Assembly: GCA_003427395.1 (NCBI GenBank)
Contig: BFEA01000042.1
Span: forward strand, 1,802,272-1,824,895
Source: Chara braunii
Lineage: Eukaryota > Streptophyta > Charophyceae > Charales > Characeae
Length of the DNA: 22,624 nt
Direction of reading: 5' to 3'
The notes under the pieces were generated by a model. That model was not told where the DNA came from. It did not search any database and saw only the letters and a list, made by a program, of their open reading frames with translations. Each line of letters begins with the position of its first letter. The stretch's first letter is position 1. This document shows positions 1 through 9,222 of this stretch, piece after piece. The translations under genes were made by a program, and so were the position numbers.

Positions 1-109
1 TCGAGGGTATGCGTGTGTTTTTGTACGGTGTATGGTGAAGGCGTACTGGAAATTATATTTCAAAATCCTTTGCCCTCCGTGGAGCATTTGTGCTTGGTTC
101 TACCTGAAC
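1..109. repeat. Direct repeat copy 1 (truncated by window edge)
   Basis: Bases 1-109 match 693-801 at a constant offset of 692 bp with about five substitutions, roughly 95% identity by eye. The repeat already runs at the window edge, so its true start lies outside. It could be one end of a long terminal repeat, a tandem repeat with a ~692-bp unit, or two copies of a dispersed element. No coding sequence is recognised in it. Confidence 0.85.
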
Positions 110-692
110 ATCTGTGAAACGTGACAACCGGCGTCGCTTTTAGTCGCGAGTGTGGTCACGAGGATTGAGTTTTTTGTGCTGGAGATAGGTGGGGGAAGAA
201 CGGTGGGAAGGATAGACGTAAGTGGGAGTCAGGGTGGGCTGTGTCTTAGGTATGGTGGCGCATATGGCAAAAAAGATTCGGATTTTTCGGGATATGTGTG
301 GGATAAGGAGGTTACGTCATGTACTACGTCAGGCGATCGACTGTACAACTTGGAGGATGATGGCTCCTTGTGTACACACCGAGACTGGACGGAAACGGAT
401 TCGAGAGCACACGGAGAATTGTTTGAGACTGATGGGTACGCTGTTCATATCGTACCCTCCAACGGAACTGTGTACTCCCGTGTTAGTTTTTTCATTATCG
501 GGTGATGGAGAAAGGGAAAATTATTGGTGGGCTGTGGAGCGATCGTGGGCAACTTGAACGTGGCGTTACAGGACGGTGGAGTGTCGGGAAAAGAAAGGTG
601 AAGGATAGAGGAAAGAGAGGGAAGGGTGAACATTCTGTGGGTAGGCGGGTTGCCTCCTGAAGAGACTTGGTCACGCACTAAGTCGAAACGCG
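110..692. other. Unassigned spacer between the direct repeats
   Basis: This is 583 bp of unrecognised sequence between the two repeat copies. Short open frames occur on both strands, the longest 117 codons from 152 on the plus strand. None resembles a family I know and they overlap one another in different frames, so I do not call a gene. A purine-rich tract lies at about 585-630. Confidence 0.4.
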
Positions 693-799
693 TCAAGGGT
701 ATGCGCGTGTTTTTGTACGGTGTATGGTGAAGGCCTACTGGAAATTATATTTCAAAATCCTTTGCCCTCCATGGAGCATTTGTGCTTAGTTCTACCTGA

Positions 800-801
<2 letters not shown>
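693..801. repeat. Direct repeat copy 2
   Basis: This is the second copy of the 109-bp repeat at the window start. Homology stops exactly where a TTC microsatellite begins, so the copy was either interrupted by the microsatellite and SINE-like unit or ends naturally there. Confidence 0.85.
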
Positions 802-830
<29 letters not shown>

Positions 831-836
831 CTTTTT
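801..836. repeat. (TTC)n microsatellite
   Basis: About ten TTC units grade into a T/C-rich stretch. On the minus strand this is a GAA/A-rich tract at the 3' end of the SINE-like unit that follows, so it may have grown from that element's A-rich tail. Confidence 0.9.
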
Positions 837-912
837 CCTTTTTCTTGGATAGAAAAAGCTCCATTCTATTCGTGGGGAGCAGCATGTGCCGGGAAACGGG
901 CCCAACATCCCT
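837..912 (-). mobile_element. SINE-like family A, copy 1 (diverged)
   Basis: This segment carries the block order seen in two other places: a GCTCCAT-like motif, GTGGGGAGC, then a GGAAACGGG-like block. It matches 3503-3631 in the same orientation and 7935-8079 in the opposite one. Orientation is inferred from the A-rich (here GAA) tail on the minus strand. Family identity is unknown, and boundaries are approximate because identity falls off beyond the core. Confidence 0.5.
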
Positions 913-1513
913 TATTGAATTCAATTAGGCTCGGGGTCCCCACAGTCTACCAGGAAAAGAAACATCAACAAGAAATTCAAAACAAACCTCTTAATTAAGA
1001 GTGCAACTCGAAGTGATCACAGCCTGAAGTGAGAATGGAGAATATCGGGTGGGGTCTGGACTTCTACCTGTAGGCCCTTTTAGCTCAAGAGCTGTCTGAA
1101 TTGTGTTGGGAACTAGGCCCGAGGGTAGAATGGTCCCATACAATGCCTGAGTAATATAGCTTTTTTGCCTTCCAACTTCCAAGATCTCTGCCCAGGGGAC
1201 GGGGGTTGAGTCCGCGTTGACCACTTTAAATTTCTGAAATTGAGCTGTAGGCTGTAGCTGCTTCTTTGGAAGAAGCCTGTCAGTGATTTTTAATCGTGAT
1301 CCAATCAGTCATAATAACTAATCTCATGGGCTATTTTAACTGTGCCAAAAGAGTGGGGAGAGAGGTCCTGATGTAGAGGAACCTGCGATCTCTCCTGGCT
1401 AACCATAATGCCCAGAAGACTCTATCTATCATAATGAAGACTGGTCATTGGAGTTATCTGTTCTATCTGTTGCTGATGAAATTGTGGCCCAATTCTGCCT
1501 GTGATAACCAGAT
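913..1513. other. No gene seen; possible 3' trailer of the LINE
   Basis: No supported coding sequence lies here. It sits directly downstream (minus-strand sense) of the last recognisable LINE codons, so part of it may be the element's 3' untranslated region. No poly(A) tail or target duplication is visible to fix the end. Confidence 0.35.
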
Positions 1514-4039
1514 CTAAAGACCAGAAGTCACGTAGACCATAAGCCTGAAAGGCTGAAACCATATTTTATTGAGGAAGTCCCAAAATCCCTTGGCCATGAC
1601 ACATTCCCACCAGAGATGCAACCAGTCTTCTAAGGACTGGTGAGGGCATGCATCGCAGGTCGTGGCGATATCCATACCTTTTTCAGAACACCACATGGCA
1701 GTAGGGATGCAAATATGCAAGTGCACTGGTATACTTCAGTTTCTAGTGATGAGAGGATATTAAGATGGATGAAGAACAGAAGCCAGTTAGGAGAGATAGA
1801 GGGTAGCGTTAAGGTCGAAACCTTATGTTGCCAGTTCATGGAGAGTTCAGCGTGTAGGGACTGAGGCTCCGAGTGGAGAGCATATCCAATCTTCGCAGAG
1901 TAATCTGAAATAGGAATTTTCTTTTGAACTCCCCAAGTATCAGAGATAACCCATCGGGCCATCCATACTTACCTGTATCAACTTTCCCGTCCGTCCCAGG
2001 GGTGGACTGTGGGTCGATTTGAAAGGAAGGTAACCCGTTGGAGTCCTCCTTTTGCCGCATTTGGACTTCTTGCATATCTGTCAGGGATGAGGGTTGAGCC
2101 TCCTTGGATTGCACCAATCTGGAGTCTTCCCATTTCCATTCCGAGGCTTCGCACGATCCGTCTTCAAAGACTCTTCATTGATCTTATCGATTCTATAGTA
2201 GGTGTTCGGTGGAGACGAGGGTTTGAACCATTGCTATTCTCTGTAGATGCTGGATGGCTGAGAGAGGATCTGTACCCAGCCCGCCGGAATTGCTTGCGTG
2301 ATAGCCGTCAGCTTAGTGTCTGTAGTTCGAAGTCCTGCCAGCTGTGGGCTCAGATCTGATGTTGTTTTCCACCTGACAGTCTTGTGTTCCTCGTCCCAAA
2401 TGTGACAGATCAACCAAACTCGCTGTTGCATCCATTTCAGGCCGAAATTACCAGTGCTCTTGGCTACAGAGAATGGATGTCCGGTGCGTGCCCTGATTGC
2501 CGTGTTCTCGAAAATGCATGCGTTAAGTAGTTCTGTTTTGGTTGATGGTTCTTCCAGGAGTTGGGGGAGCATCTTACTCGATTCTCTGAGAATCCCACTC
2601 CAGGTATCACTGGGAGACTTGGAGGTAAAGGGGCGCATTTGTAAGGCATACCAGACAGCCTCGAGGTTAGAGAAATGCCCCTGTTCTGCTTGGGTGTGTT
2701 GTGTTATGGTTATCCAGGGCTGTTGTTCTTCTGTGGTCAAGACCCGTGCAGGCCATTTGGCTAGGAGGGCTCGGTTTTGGGTGGCAGGGTCTAGTATCCC
2801 TAGACCACCGACTTTCCTTTTTTCATTAATTTTGCTCCAGCTTACCTTACTGAGGGGCAGTGAGGGCTGAATTGGCTTCAAAGTTGCTCTTCCACAGCAG
2901 TCTGGTGAGTAATCATCTAATGTTGGCTGCTGAGTCAGGCAATGTACCATATTTTTTAGGAAATGAATGTATTGATGACCATTGCCCTTAGGCTACCGAA
3001 TAGGGAAAGAAACCGTGTTTTTTCCGAGGAAGAACAACCATCGCAGATAGTGTTCTCTACAATGGAGGCCTGTGTTTCGGTGGGTTCCCCGAAGGAGACT
3101 TGAATCCCTAGGTACCGTTCTGAATCCGTATTTTCTTTGACTGTGATACCAAGGTCCACCACTAGGGGGCGGCCATCTGGAGTAAGGGCTATCGATTTTT
3201 GCCAGCTCACTCTCATTTCCGAGGCTGTTTCATATGCTGACAGACATTGTTCAAGAGCTGTGAGTGAGGATCATACTGAGTTTTCGCAAATTGCGGAAAA
3301 ATCATCCGCAAAAGCAGAGAATTTAACAGAGTAGCTAGGAGAGATCTGGAGTCCAGAGTAATCCGGATGATTACGAACCAAGTTAAGGAGCACTTCCAAT
3401 TGGATAACAAATAAGGATGGGGCAAGTGGGCAGCCTTGTCGAAGAGATCGGGTAACTCGAAAGGCGGAGGAAGGGCGTCCGACGTCTGTTCACGAGGACT
3501 CTTTTTTTTTTTTTTTTTTTAACACCCCCACCAGTGTTAGTGGTGCTGATAAGAGCAGACATCACTAGCACCTGGGGAGAGGCTCCATCTAATAGGTGGG
3601 GAGCGTCACCTGCTGGAAAACGGGTCCGTCCCGAGGACTCTACTAGATGATGCACCATAGAGAGCTCCTACGAATTTCCTAAAATTCTTTCCCACTCCCA
3701 CTCGCTCCAGGGTAGCCTGTACGAAGTCCCAGTTGACGCGGTCGTAAGGTTTTTGAAAATCATCAAAATCACCGCCTTGTTCAATTTATTCCGTTTCATC
3801 CAATCAATGGATTGTGAAATGGTCATTGCATTGTCCAGTACCTGTCGCCCAGGGACAAAGCCGGACTGGTCCACGTGTACCAGCTTATGGAGCAGGGGAT
3901 TAATACGGCGGGGCAGTGTTTTTGCTAGGATCTTGCCGTGGACATTTAGAAGGGAGATGGGGCGATAGTTCCTCACATAGAATTTATCCCCTTTCTTATA
4001 GGAGAGGGTATTATTGTTCTCATTTTGCACATTGGCCAT
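1514..4039 (-). pseudogene. L1-like LINE reverse transcriptase, 5'-truncated and broken
   Basis: This is the decayed ORF2 of a non-LTR retrotransposon, which copies its RNA at the nicked target. Read on the minus strand it starts just before the RT motif NYRPISLLN and passes through SGFVPGRQ. It then reaches the motif-A region (about 3735-3765), QGCPLAPSLF, the catalytic box as FADD rather than YADD (3301-3312), YLGIQ (3100-3114), and the GGLGILDP and ALLAKW block near 2760-2815. A C-terminal Cys/His knuckle, CDACP...H...WWEC, lies at about 1595-1665. The endonuclease domain that should precede RT is absent, consistent with 5' truncation. Breaks include a frameshift at motif A near 3760, the SINE-like insertion at 3503-3641, a shift near 3450, a TGA at 3271-3273, and shifts near 2955 and 2240. 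Placement in the L1/Tx1 group rests on these motifs; the clade is uncertain. Confidence 0.9.
3493..3641 (-). mobile_element. SINE-like family A, copy 2, with 10-bp target duplication
   Basis: A ~129-bp insertion (3503-3631) sits inside the LINE. It is flanked by perfect direct repeats CGAGGACTCT at 3493-3502 and 3632-3641. On the minus strand it ends in a run of about 19 A (T-run 3502-3520), the signature of LINE-driven retroposition. Removing the insertion and one repeat joins the LINE coding sequence again, so it landed after the LINE. The internal core matches 7935-8079 and 837-912. Confidence 0.85.
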
Positions 4040-4493
4040 TTTTTGTTAGGGATAACTGGTAGAATAAGCCCACGCAAAAAACTTTTTTGGATTTGCGCGC
4101 CCGAAGTGTGTGCTGTGGCCACGTCTCCATTGCCCTCTTTTGATAGGACAATGAATAAGACGGTCTTTTTGTGCCAGATTCATGAACGGCTAGGGCCATT
4201 CTTTTTTAAAATACAGTACTTGGGCATCCTTGAACCTTCTATCTTTTAGGGGTACCACCCTCGACCTCTTGTACATCAGAATGAATCTGGTGCTGTTTAT
4301 GCGCCAGATTAATGATCCCGTAGGGCCCTCGGAGCCATGCAAGCCGGAAGTACCCTAATGGAAAAGTTTGGGCATGTAGTACCAAACGGCAGAACTTCAG
4401 GGGCCCAAAACCAAAAAGGTTTTCGTGTGGGCGCTTCCCGCCAATTATCCCATTTCTTTCATCCCGATAGCAATAGGCAGAGGAAGCTGGAGC
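4040..4493. other. Unassigned region with a weak internal duplication
   Basis: No gene is recognised. Two stretches, about 4160-4205 and 4283-4335, resemble each other: both carry a (G/C)GCCAGATT-like block followed by a TAGGGCC block. This suggests an old tandem duplication. Open frames here are short and look like nothing known. Confidence 0.35.
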
Positions 4494-4685
4494 GTGGCGG
4501 TGTATCTTCCCATGTTCTAGCGAAAGATTCATTCTCATTTTGCATGCCTCTCATGATAGGTGGACAGCATCCAAAATGAGAATGAATTTCCCTCTAGAAC
4601 ATGGGAAGATAAACCGCCACATTTTTTGTCGTCTGTAGACAAAAATTGTCGCGGTGTATCTTTTCCATGTTCTAGTGGACGATTC

Positions 4686-4690
<5 letters not shown>
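4494..4690. repeat. Three-arm foldback: alternating inverted copies of a ~45-bp unit
   Basis: Arm 1 (4494-4541) and arm 2 (4573-4620) are inverted copies of 48 bp, matching at about 42 positions around a 31-bp loop. A third copy (4648-4690) is in the same orientation as arm 1 and inverted to arm 2. A small hairpin with perfect 8-bp arms (4623-4630 and 4638-4645) lies between arms 2 and 3. The third copy runs straight into the TG repeat. No transposase or clear target duplication is seen. Confidence 0.85.

Positions 4691-4772
<82 letters not shown>
4690..4772. repeat. (TG)n microsatellite
   Basis: About 41 uninterrupted TG units are followed by an imperfect TG/G-rich tail to about 4802. Open frames through it encode only alternating Cys-Val or His-Thr and are not genes. 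Confidence 0.98.
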
Positions 4773-4773
<1 letters not shown>

Positions 4774-4960
4774 TGTTTGTGTGTGTGGGAGGAGGGGGGG
4801 GGTATTGTCCTTTTGTCCATGCAGTGTTTTGCCTTCTTTCTCATATACTGATAGTTATTCACTGATTTGTCTTTGGCTGCCATGAGCACAATTTGGTTGG
4901 GCAGGTAAATTTGGGGATGAGGAAAGCCAAGCGGTGTGAAGATTTCTTAGGATTATCCTT

Positions 4961-5239
4961 ATGGCTGACTCTAAAGGAACCCACAAAGACCACATACATA
5001 ATGCGAAGCCAGCTAAGCCGGATGTTTGGACAGCTCTACGCCATGCAGGTATCGTTGCAATCAGCACAAAAAAGCCAAAATTAGTAGGGAATTCAAGAAC
5101 AGACTCAAAAACATTGTGCCAGTCTCTGTGTCACCATCCTTGCAATGTTTTTCGCCTTTTTTTTGTTTTCTCTTTTCGATTCGGGAACAATTTTGTTCTC
5201 ATCAAAGCAGTTGACAAACTTGACATGTCTGATCATTGA
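4961..5239 (+). CDS. Hypothetical short ORF, possibly a first exon (unconfirmed)
   Basis: An ATG at 4961 opens a 92-codon frame. Its first 30 residues are lysine-rich, hydrophilic and not low-complexity. A possible splice donor, CAG followed by GTATCG, lies at 5045-5050, after which the frame becomes Phe-rich and less protein-like. I recognise no family. No downstream exon, promoter or poly(A) signal can be tied to it, so chance is the more likely explanation. Confidence 0.15.
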   Translation: MADSKGTHKDHIHNAKPAKPDVWTALRHAGIVAISTKKPKLVGNSRTDSKTLCQSLCHHPCNVFRLFFVFSFRFGNNFVLIKAVDKLDMSDH

Positions 5240-5276
5240 CACATTACAAAGCTGTGAGACTAAGGTCCTGCCTGGC

Positions 5277-5343
5277 AGAACTTTTCCTGAATTCTAAGGT
5301 CCGGAGTCTCAACGCAGCCGGAAAACGTACCAGGAAAAGTTCT
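5277..5343. repeat. Short inverted repeat (13-bp perfect arms)
   Basis: The 13-mer AGAACTTTTCCTG at 5277-5289 is repeated as its reverse complement at 5331-5343, around a 41-bp loop. Weaker matches involving GTGAGAC and GGTCC continue outward on both sides to about 5252 and 5366. This could be a small foldback element or chance; no flanking duplication was found. Confidence 0.6.
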
Positions 5344-5409
5344 ATGGTCCTGTGAGACTCTGAGGGCAGACTCGCTCTTATAAACTGATAGCTGAGCCAC
5401 TGCGTCTCC

Positions 5410-5556
5410 CCAGCGCCGCCGAGGTAGCGACCGCGGCCCGCGGCCGAGGCTGCGGGCCCGCCAGCCCGCGGTCATGTATGTGGCGGTCGCCATCGAGGTC
5501 GGGATTCCGGGACCGGGACCCCGGCCCCACCCCCTCGAAGTGAAAAAAAGAAAACA
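5410..5556 (+). mobile_element. SINE-like family C, copy 1
   Basis: This GC-rich unit ends in a conserved block, with CCGGGAC, CCACCCCCTCGA and then an A-rich tail. It matches 20115-20250, which has the same block order and the same A-rich end. The shared 3' end followed by poly(A) suggests a retroposed short element. Start positions are approximate and no target duplication is obvious. Confidence 0.5.
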
Positions 5557-5674
5557 AAAAAAGAAGGGGGGTTCAAAATTGGGGGGGGGGTAAGGGCCCG
5601 GGGGGGGAGGGGGAATCATGGACCTCCAGGAAAACAAAAATGCAGTTGTAGGGCTTTTCAAACCCTACGACCCC

Positions 5675-5845
5675 TTTTTTTTTTTTTTTTTTTTTTTTTC
5701 CGAAAAACTATGACAAATTCTCGGCTGCGTCCAACCCCGCACGAGGCATAGGCTTGCGGTTGGGATCCTGACCGCCATCCGAGTTTGAACCCATGGTCAT
5801 GACCGCGGGTGATTCATAGCTAAGCCATTCCCCCAGACGGGAGGA
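5675..5845 (-). mobile_element. tRNA-derived SINE (family B)
   Basis: Read on the minus strand, an A-box-like TGGCTTAGCTAT (about 5816-5827) is followed by a B-box-like GGGTTCAAACTC (5781-5792). The spacing is that of a tRNA, and the arms are tRNA-like. A non-tRNA tail follows and ends in 25 A (T-run 5675-5699 on the plus strand). These are the internal polymerase III promoter and tail of a retroposed SINE. The 5' end is set by the presumed tRNA acceptor start; a target duplication was not found. Confidence 0.7.
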
Positions 5846-5879
5846 CAATGAAGATATTAACTGCAATAGCACGGAGAAA

Positions 5880-5932
5880 GGAAACTACTCCACATCTCCA
5901 TGCACACACTCACACACATACACACACAGAGT
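5880..5932. repeat. Imperfect CA-rich stretch
   Basis: A short interrupted CACACA region lies downstream of the SINE. It is too degenerate to be a strong microsatellite. Confidence 0.6.
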
Positions 5933-6133
5933 TGGTGTGAGTAAAGTCGACCACTTTTCTCTCTCAGGGATGGGTATTGCTAACACTGGGCGATGTGGTG
6001 AGTCCTTATCAATCATTCAAATGCATCCTGGGCACACTGTCGGGGTTCAACCCTTCTGAAATGTCCATGAAAGTCCGACGAAGCAGTCTTGCACAGTGAC
6101 TGTCATGCTTTTTTGAGTGTATAGTGAATATGA

Positions 6134-6148
6134 CAACACACACACACA

Positions 6149-6193
<45 letters not shown>

Positions 6194-6264
6194 TATGACA
6201 CACACACACACACACACACAGTGTCACACAGTGACACACACAAACACAAACACAAACACACACA
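6134..6264. repeat. (CA)n compound microsatellite
   Basis: Long CA runs are broken by TA, TTATGA and GTGTCA interruptions, and finish as CAAA/CACAAA units. Several point interruptions suggest an older tract than the pure TG run at 4690-4772. Confidence 0.97.
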
Positions 6265-6413
6265 AGTTCTGCCCGCGGGATTTGGTGACCCTCGTAAAAA
6301 GCGGGAAATTAATAGAATCCTCCCTCCCCCCACCCAAAAACAACTTTAGCCTTGTATATTAACCCCCCACAAAGTTGGCTGGTGGTACTAAGTCCCCCAG
6401 AAGGAAAACCATG

Positions 6414-6468
6414 GCAGCAATGGGTCTACCGGACAATGATGCCAGCAATGGTTCTACCGGACTATGAA
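6414..6468. repeat. 28-bp tandem duplication
   Basis: Two adjacent copies of a CAGCAATGG-TCTACCGGAC unit lie with a 28-bp period (starts near 6415 and 6443), with two or three differences. A strand-slippage duplication is the simplest origin. Confidence 0.7.
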
Positions 6469-6522
6469 TCTGGTGAGAAATACATGGGCAGATCCAGAGC
6501 ACGCAGAAGGAGGCCCAGAGGG

Positions 6523-6600
6523 AGGATCGAAACCACGGGAAGGGGGGTGTAACTGAACAAAAGCACCCCTATCTTACTAGGTAGATGGCACGGCCAGCAA
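6523..6600 (-). mobile_element. tRNA-like segment, candidate SINE head
   Basis: On the minus strand a TAGTAAGATAGG motif (6568-6579) resembles the A box. GGTTTCGATCC (6523-6533) resembles the B box, about 45 bp downstream, a normal tRNA spacing. A complete cloverleaf is not convincing, so a SINE head or an old tRNA pseudogene is more likely than a working tRNA gene. Confidence 0.35.
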
Positions 6601-7934
6601 TCAATTCCCCCTGGCAGCTGAACGGACATAATCCAGTAAGTACACAGGTGATGGATCAAGTTCAAGTTGCCAATGGGGGGTTTTGACAACACTTAAGGGT
6701 TTTTCTGGTATGGGGAATCTACTACTTTTCCTGTAAAAAGACCTAAGGCCCTAAGGGCCTTAGGCTAGTAACCACTGTGCTTCACCATAGTGCCTGAAAC
6801 GCTTAAACATCTGTGTGTCCACCCTAAGGCTTCCCCAAGTTCCCCTCTTCCTACTTGGATCCTTTTCAACGCATGCTTGCCGCCGTTGCCGGTGATAAGC
6901 AACCGGACTGCAGGACCCCAGAAGAGAAGGGCCCACTAGTGAGGGGAAGAAAAGAACATCTGCCATGTCGTAAACCATCCATAAGATTATTTGTCATCCA
7001 AGGGCTCAAAGCGGCTCAACGGCACCACTGATTTCTTTCTGTGTTTTTTCTTGGCAAAAAATTTAATACTTCTGAATCACTGCAGCGTGGCGCTTTACTG
7101 AGTCAAGATCGCAGCTAATCCTGTGTTGGTCGACTGTTGTGCCTACGTACCCTCTTTCCTGAGCATAACACACACTGATAATGAATGCATACAAGCCATC
7201 TTCGAGTCCGGTAGACTCGGGTAGAGCCTTACTTGGGGTGCGTGGTACTCAGGGGAAGATGGTAGGTCTGTAAGTCTGGGCCTTGTACTATTGTGGTTCC
7301 CCACCTGCGGGCAACCAGAGCAATGCCCCACTACCATGGACTACGACATACTGTATGAAAAAGGGGTGGGATGGGCGATAAGGTGGAGAAAAGAGAGGGG
7401 GAGAAGGGGGAAGTAGAAGGGAAAAGAAAGATTCTGAAGTCTTAGGCTATGCTCACACTAGCACCCCCAGGGGCTCCGCCCACACCCCCTGTCAATAAAC
7501 CGCCTGTACCTTTCTCATACATCGGCCGTGGGCGCTGTGCGGCTGTGGGCCAAGGACGGCCTATGTACCTGGCCGATGCCGGAGGCCGAATAGGGTCTCA
7601 GTGTTAACTCCCGCGCCTCAGATTTTCAAGTGGGAGATGGTACTGGTGGCTTAACAGAAATCCAGCGAGAGAGCCTTCCGAGGGAGGCAAAGAGGGACGT
7701 GAGAGGACAGGAGGGGAGGAGGAGACCAGAAGGCCCTGGTCCCCCCCCAGTGTCCTACTGTCCCCCTGCCCACAATCGATAGAAAATAAGAAAACTTCAA
7801 AAGTTCAAAGTGGAGCTGTCACTTGTGTTTTTTACAACACACGCTCGGCTGGGACGGTCCCGTTGTTGTTTAAGCGGACGCCGGGGGCGGCCGGGTAATG
7901 ACCCCAGTCATGTGATGTGTCTGGGAGTCATAAT
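6601..7934. other. Unassigned non-coding stretch
   Basis: I find no gene. A perfect hairpin with 10-bp arms and a 3-nt loop lies at 6742-6764 (CCTAAGGCCC and its complement). Around 7380-7440 the sequence is purine-rich. Open frames are short and unrecognised. Confidence 0.4.
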
Positions 7935-8079
7935 GGGACTCCGAACCCGGTTTCCAGCAGGTTCTGCTCCCCACCAATAGGTTGGAGCTCCCGAGGTGAG
8001 TCCTATTAGGAAGGGGTGGTCGTATCACCCCCCGCTAGTAGGCTTCGCCCAGTTTACTTTGAAAAGAAAAAAACAAAGC
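7935..8079 (+). mobile_element. SINE-like family A, copy 3
   Basis: The core (GGGACTCCGAACCCGG, TTTCCAGCAGG, CTGCTCCCCACC, ATAGGTTGGAGCTCC) matches the reverse complement of 3503-3631 and, less well, of 837-912. It ends in an A-rich tail at 8061-8078. This copy is the longest, and sequence upstream to about 7850 may belong to it. No target duplication was identified. Confidence 0.6.
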
Positions 8080-8082
8080 AAC

Positions 8083-8175
8083 TCACACTTAGTCTAGCAC
8101 TTCAAATAATGCATCTGACTGCAATTAAAGCCAGATGTGGATGAATGTGACTGCAATCATGTCCAGAGCTCTCTC
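8083..8175 (+). repeat. Inverted repeat, left arm
   Basis: This ~93-bp segment matches the reverse complement of 9661-9753 at roughly 75-80%. Blocks in common order are ACTCACACT, AATGCATCTGACTGCAAT, TGGATGAAT and CATGTCCAGAG. The arms enclose the duplicated intron/exon block and the ZMYND12-like exon. They could be terminal inverted repeats of a DNA transposon or an unrelated inverted duplication. Confidence 0.7.
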
Positions 8176-8770
8176 AAAAAAGTCCTTGACAATGTGTTGA
8201 GTATGCCGTTACAGATAATGGTCAAAATAAACTAGACATCTTGAGTTATTAATTTGAGAAAGTATGGCAAGAAAACAAATTAGTTAGTACTCTCACGGAT
8301 AATAGGGACCCATTATAACTGTTTGTCAAATCCCCATTATGATAAAGATTATAACAGTTACTGTTTGTTTCATCCCCATAATGATTATAACTGTGACTCA
8401 GAGGAGATCTTTACGAATCCTTTGATTCCTGCTGCTTCTGTAATTGCTGCTGGATTAGCTGCATTTATTAGCAGTACTAGGTTGATCTTCAATTGGACCT
8501 GGAGTAGGTCAGCCCAGCCCCGGTCAGGGTACTGCTGCTGGACAAGCAGTAAAAGGCAATTCAAGGCATTGCTAGACAACCAGAAGCAGATTCTTAAGGA
8601 AAATTTTGAGGTACCTTGTTACTTAGTTTCAAATTGCCAAAATTGCCCTTAAAGTTTATAGACTCTGAGGCTTTACCTATTTTAAATTAGAGAACGAAGT
8701 CTATGAATGCCATTGGACGGTAATATGTGTTATTACTCTGTGCAAGCGGGACCTCACATTGACTCAGAGT
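8176..8770. other. Unassigned region inside the inverted-repeat frame
   Basis: No supported gene lies here. A segment near 8554-8580 contains a GGCAATTCAAGGCATTGC block resembling the start of the ZMYND12-like exon, so it may be a further decayed copy. A 109-codon frame from 8323 begins at a non-ATG codon and resembles nothing I know. Confidence 0.35.
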
Positions 8771-9050
8771 CTCAGAGAGTCAACTGATGGTTTGATTTTG
8801 TTGTTGTTGTTTGTTTATGAGGGAAAGCAAGTCCTTGAAGAAGAAGTGCAATGGAGCTGCAATCAATGGCCCAGGGGCAATCACGACACTTGCAGAATTG
8901 TCCTTGAGGCAATCAAGGGATTCAAGGCCGCTGCATTAAATTTTGCAGAATTGTCCTTGAGGCAATCAAGGGATTCAAGTCCGCTGCATTAGATTTCGCA
9001 GAATTGTCCTTGAGGCAATCCAGGCATTTGCAGAAGATGTGTAGTACATG
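8771..9050 (+). pseudogene. Decayed duplicate of the intron/exon block
   Basis: This block parallels 9100-9352 in order. It has AGTCAACTGATGG and TTTGATTTTGTTG (8779-8803), a T/G-rich stretch, a GAAGAAGAAGTGCAATGG version of the exon start (about 8837-8855), and a late copy of the exon's first ~33 bp at 9012-9045. Within it a 53-bp unit is repeated about 2.5 times (starts near 8892, 8945 and 8998). The exon-like parts are interrupted by stops, so this is a non-functional duplicate. Confidence 0.6.
8892..9030. repeat. 53-bp tandem repeat, ~2.5 copies
   Basis: The unit begins GCAGAATTGTCCTTGAGGCA and starts at 8892, 8945 and 8998. The first two copies are nearly identical; the third diverges after about 30 bp. 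As 53 is not a multiple of three, it would shift any reading frame. Confidence 0.9.
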
Positions 9051-9222
9051 AGAATGAGGCAATCAAGCGGATTCAAGCCATTGCGAAATTTGCGATTGCC
9101 TCAGAGGGTCAACTGAATAGTGAACTGATGGTTTGATTTTGTTGGTACTGACTGTTACTGACTTAAACTTTCAATTTTTGTTCTTTTGAAATTGATTGTT
9201 TGTGAATGCAAAAACATGACTG

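Noticed and set aside
1075-1215. Possible tRNA boxes (TTAGCTCAAGAGC and GGGTTGAGTCC)
   Set aside because: The spacing of about 125 bp is too wide for a tRNA, and the first motif is a simple palindrome.
4560-4889. Open frames through the TG/CA tract on both strands
   Set aside because: They encode only alternating Cys-Val or Thr-His from a dinucleotide repeat. The same applies to frames at 6009-6362, 19303-19613 and 20103-20498.
5260-5661. 133-codon minus-strand frame rich in Pro/Gly/Arg
   Set aside because: It runs over the GC-rich family C repeat and homopolymer G tracts, so its composition explains it.
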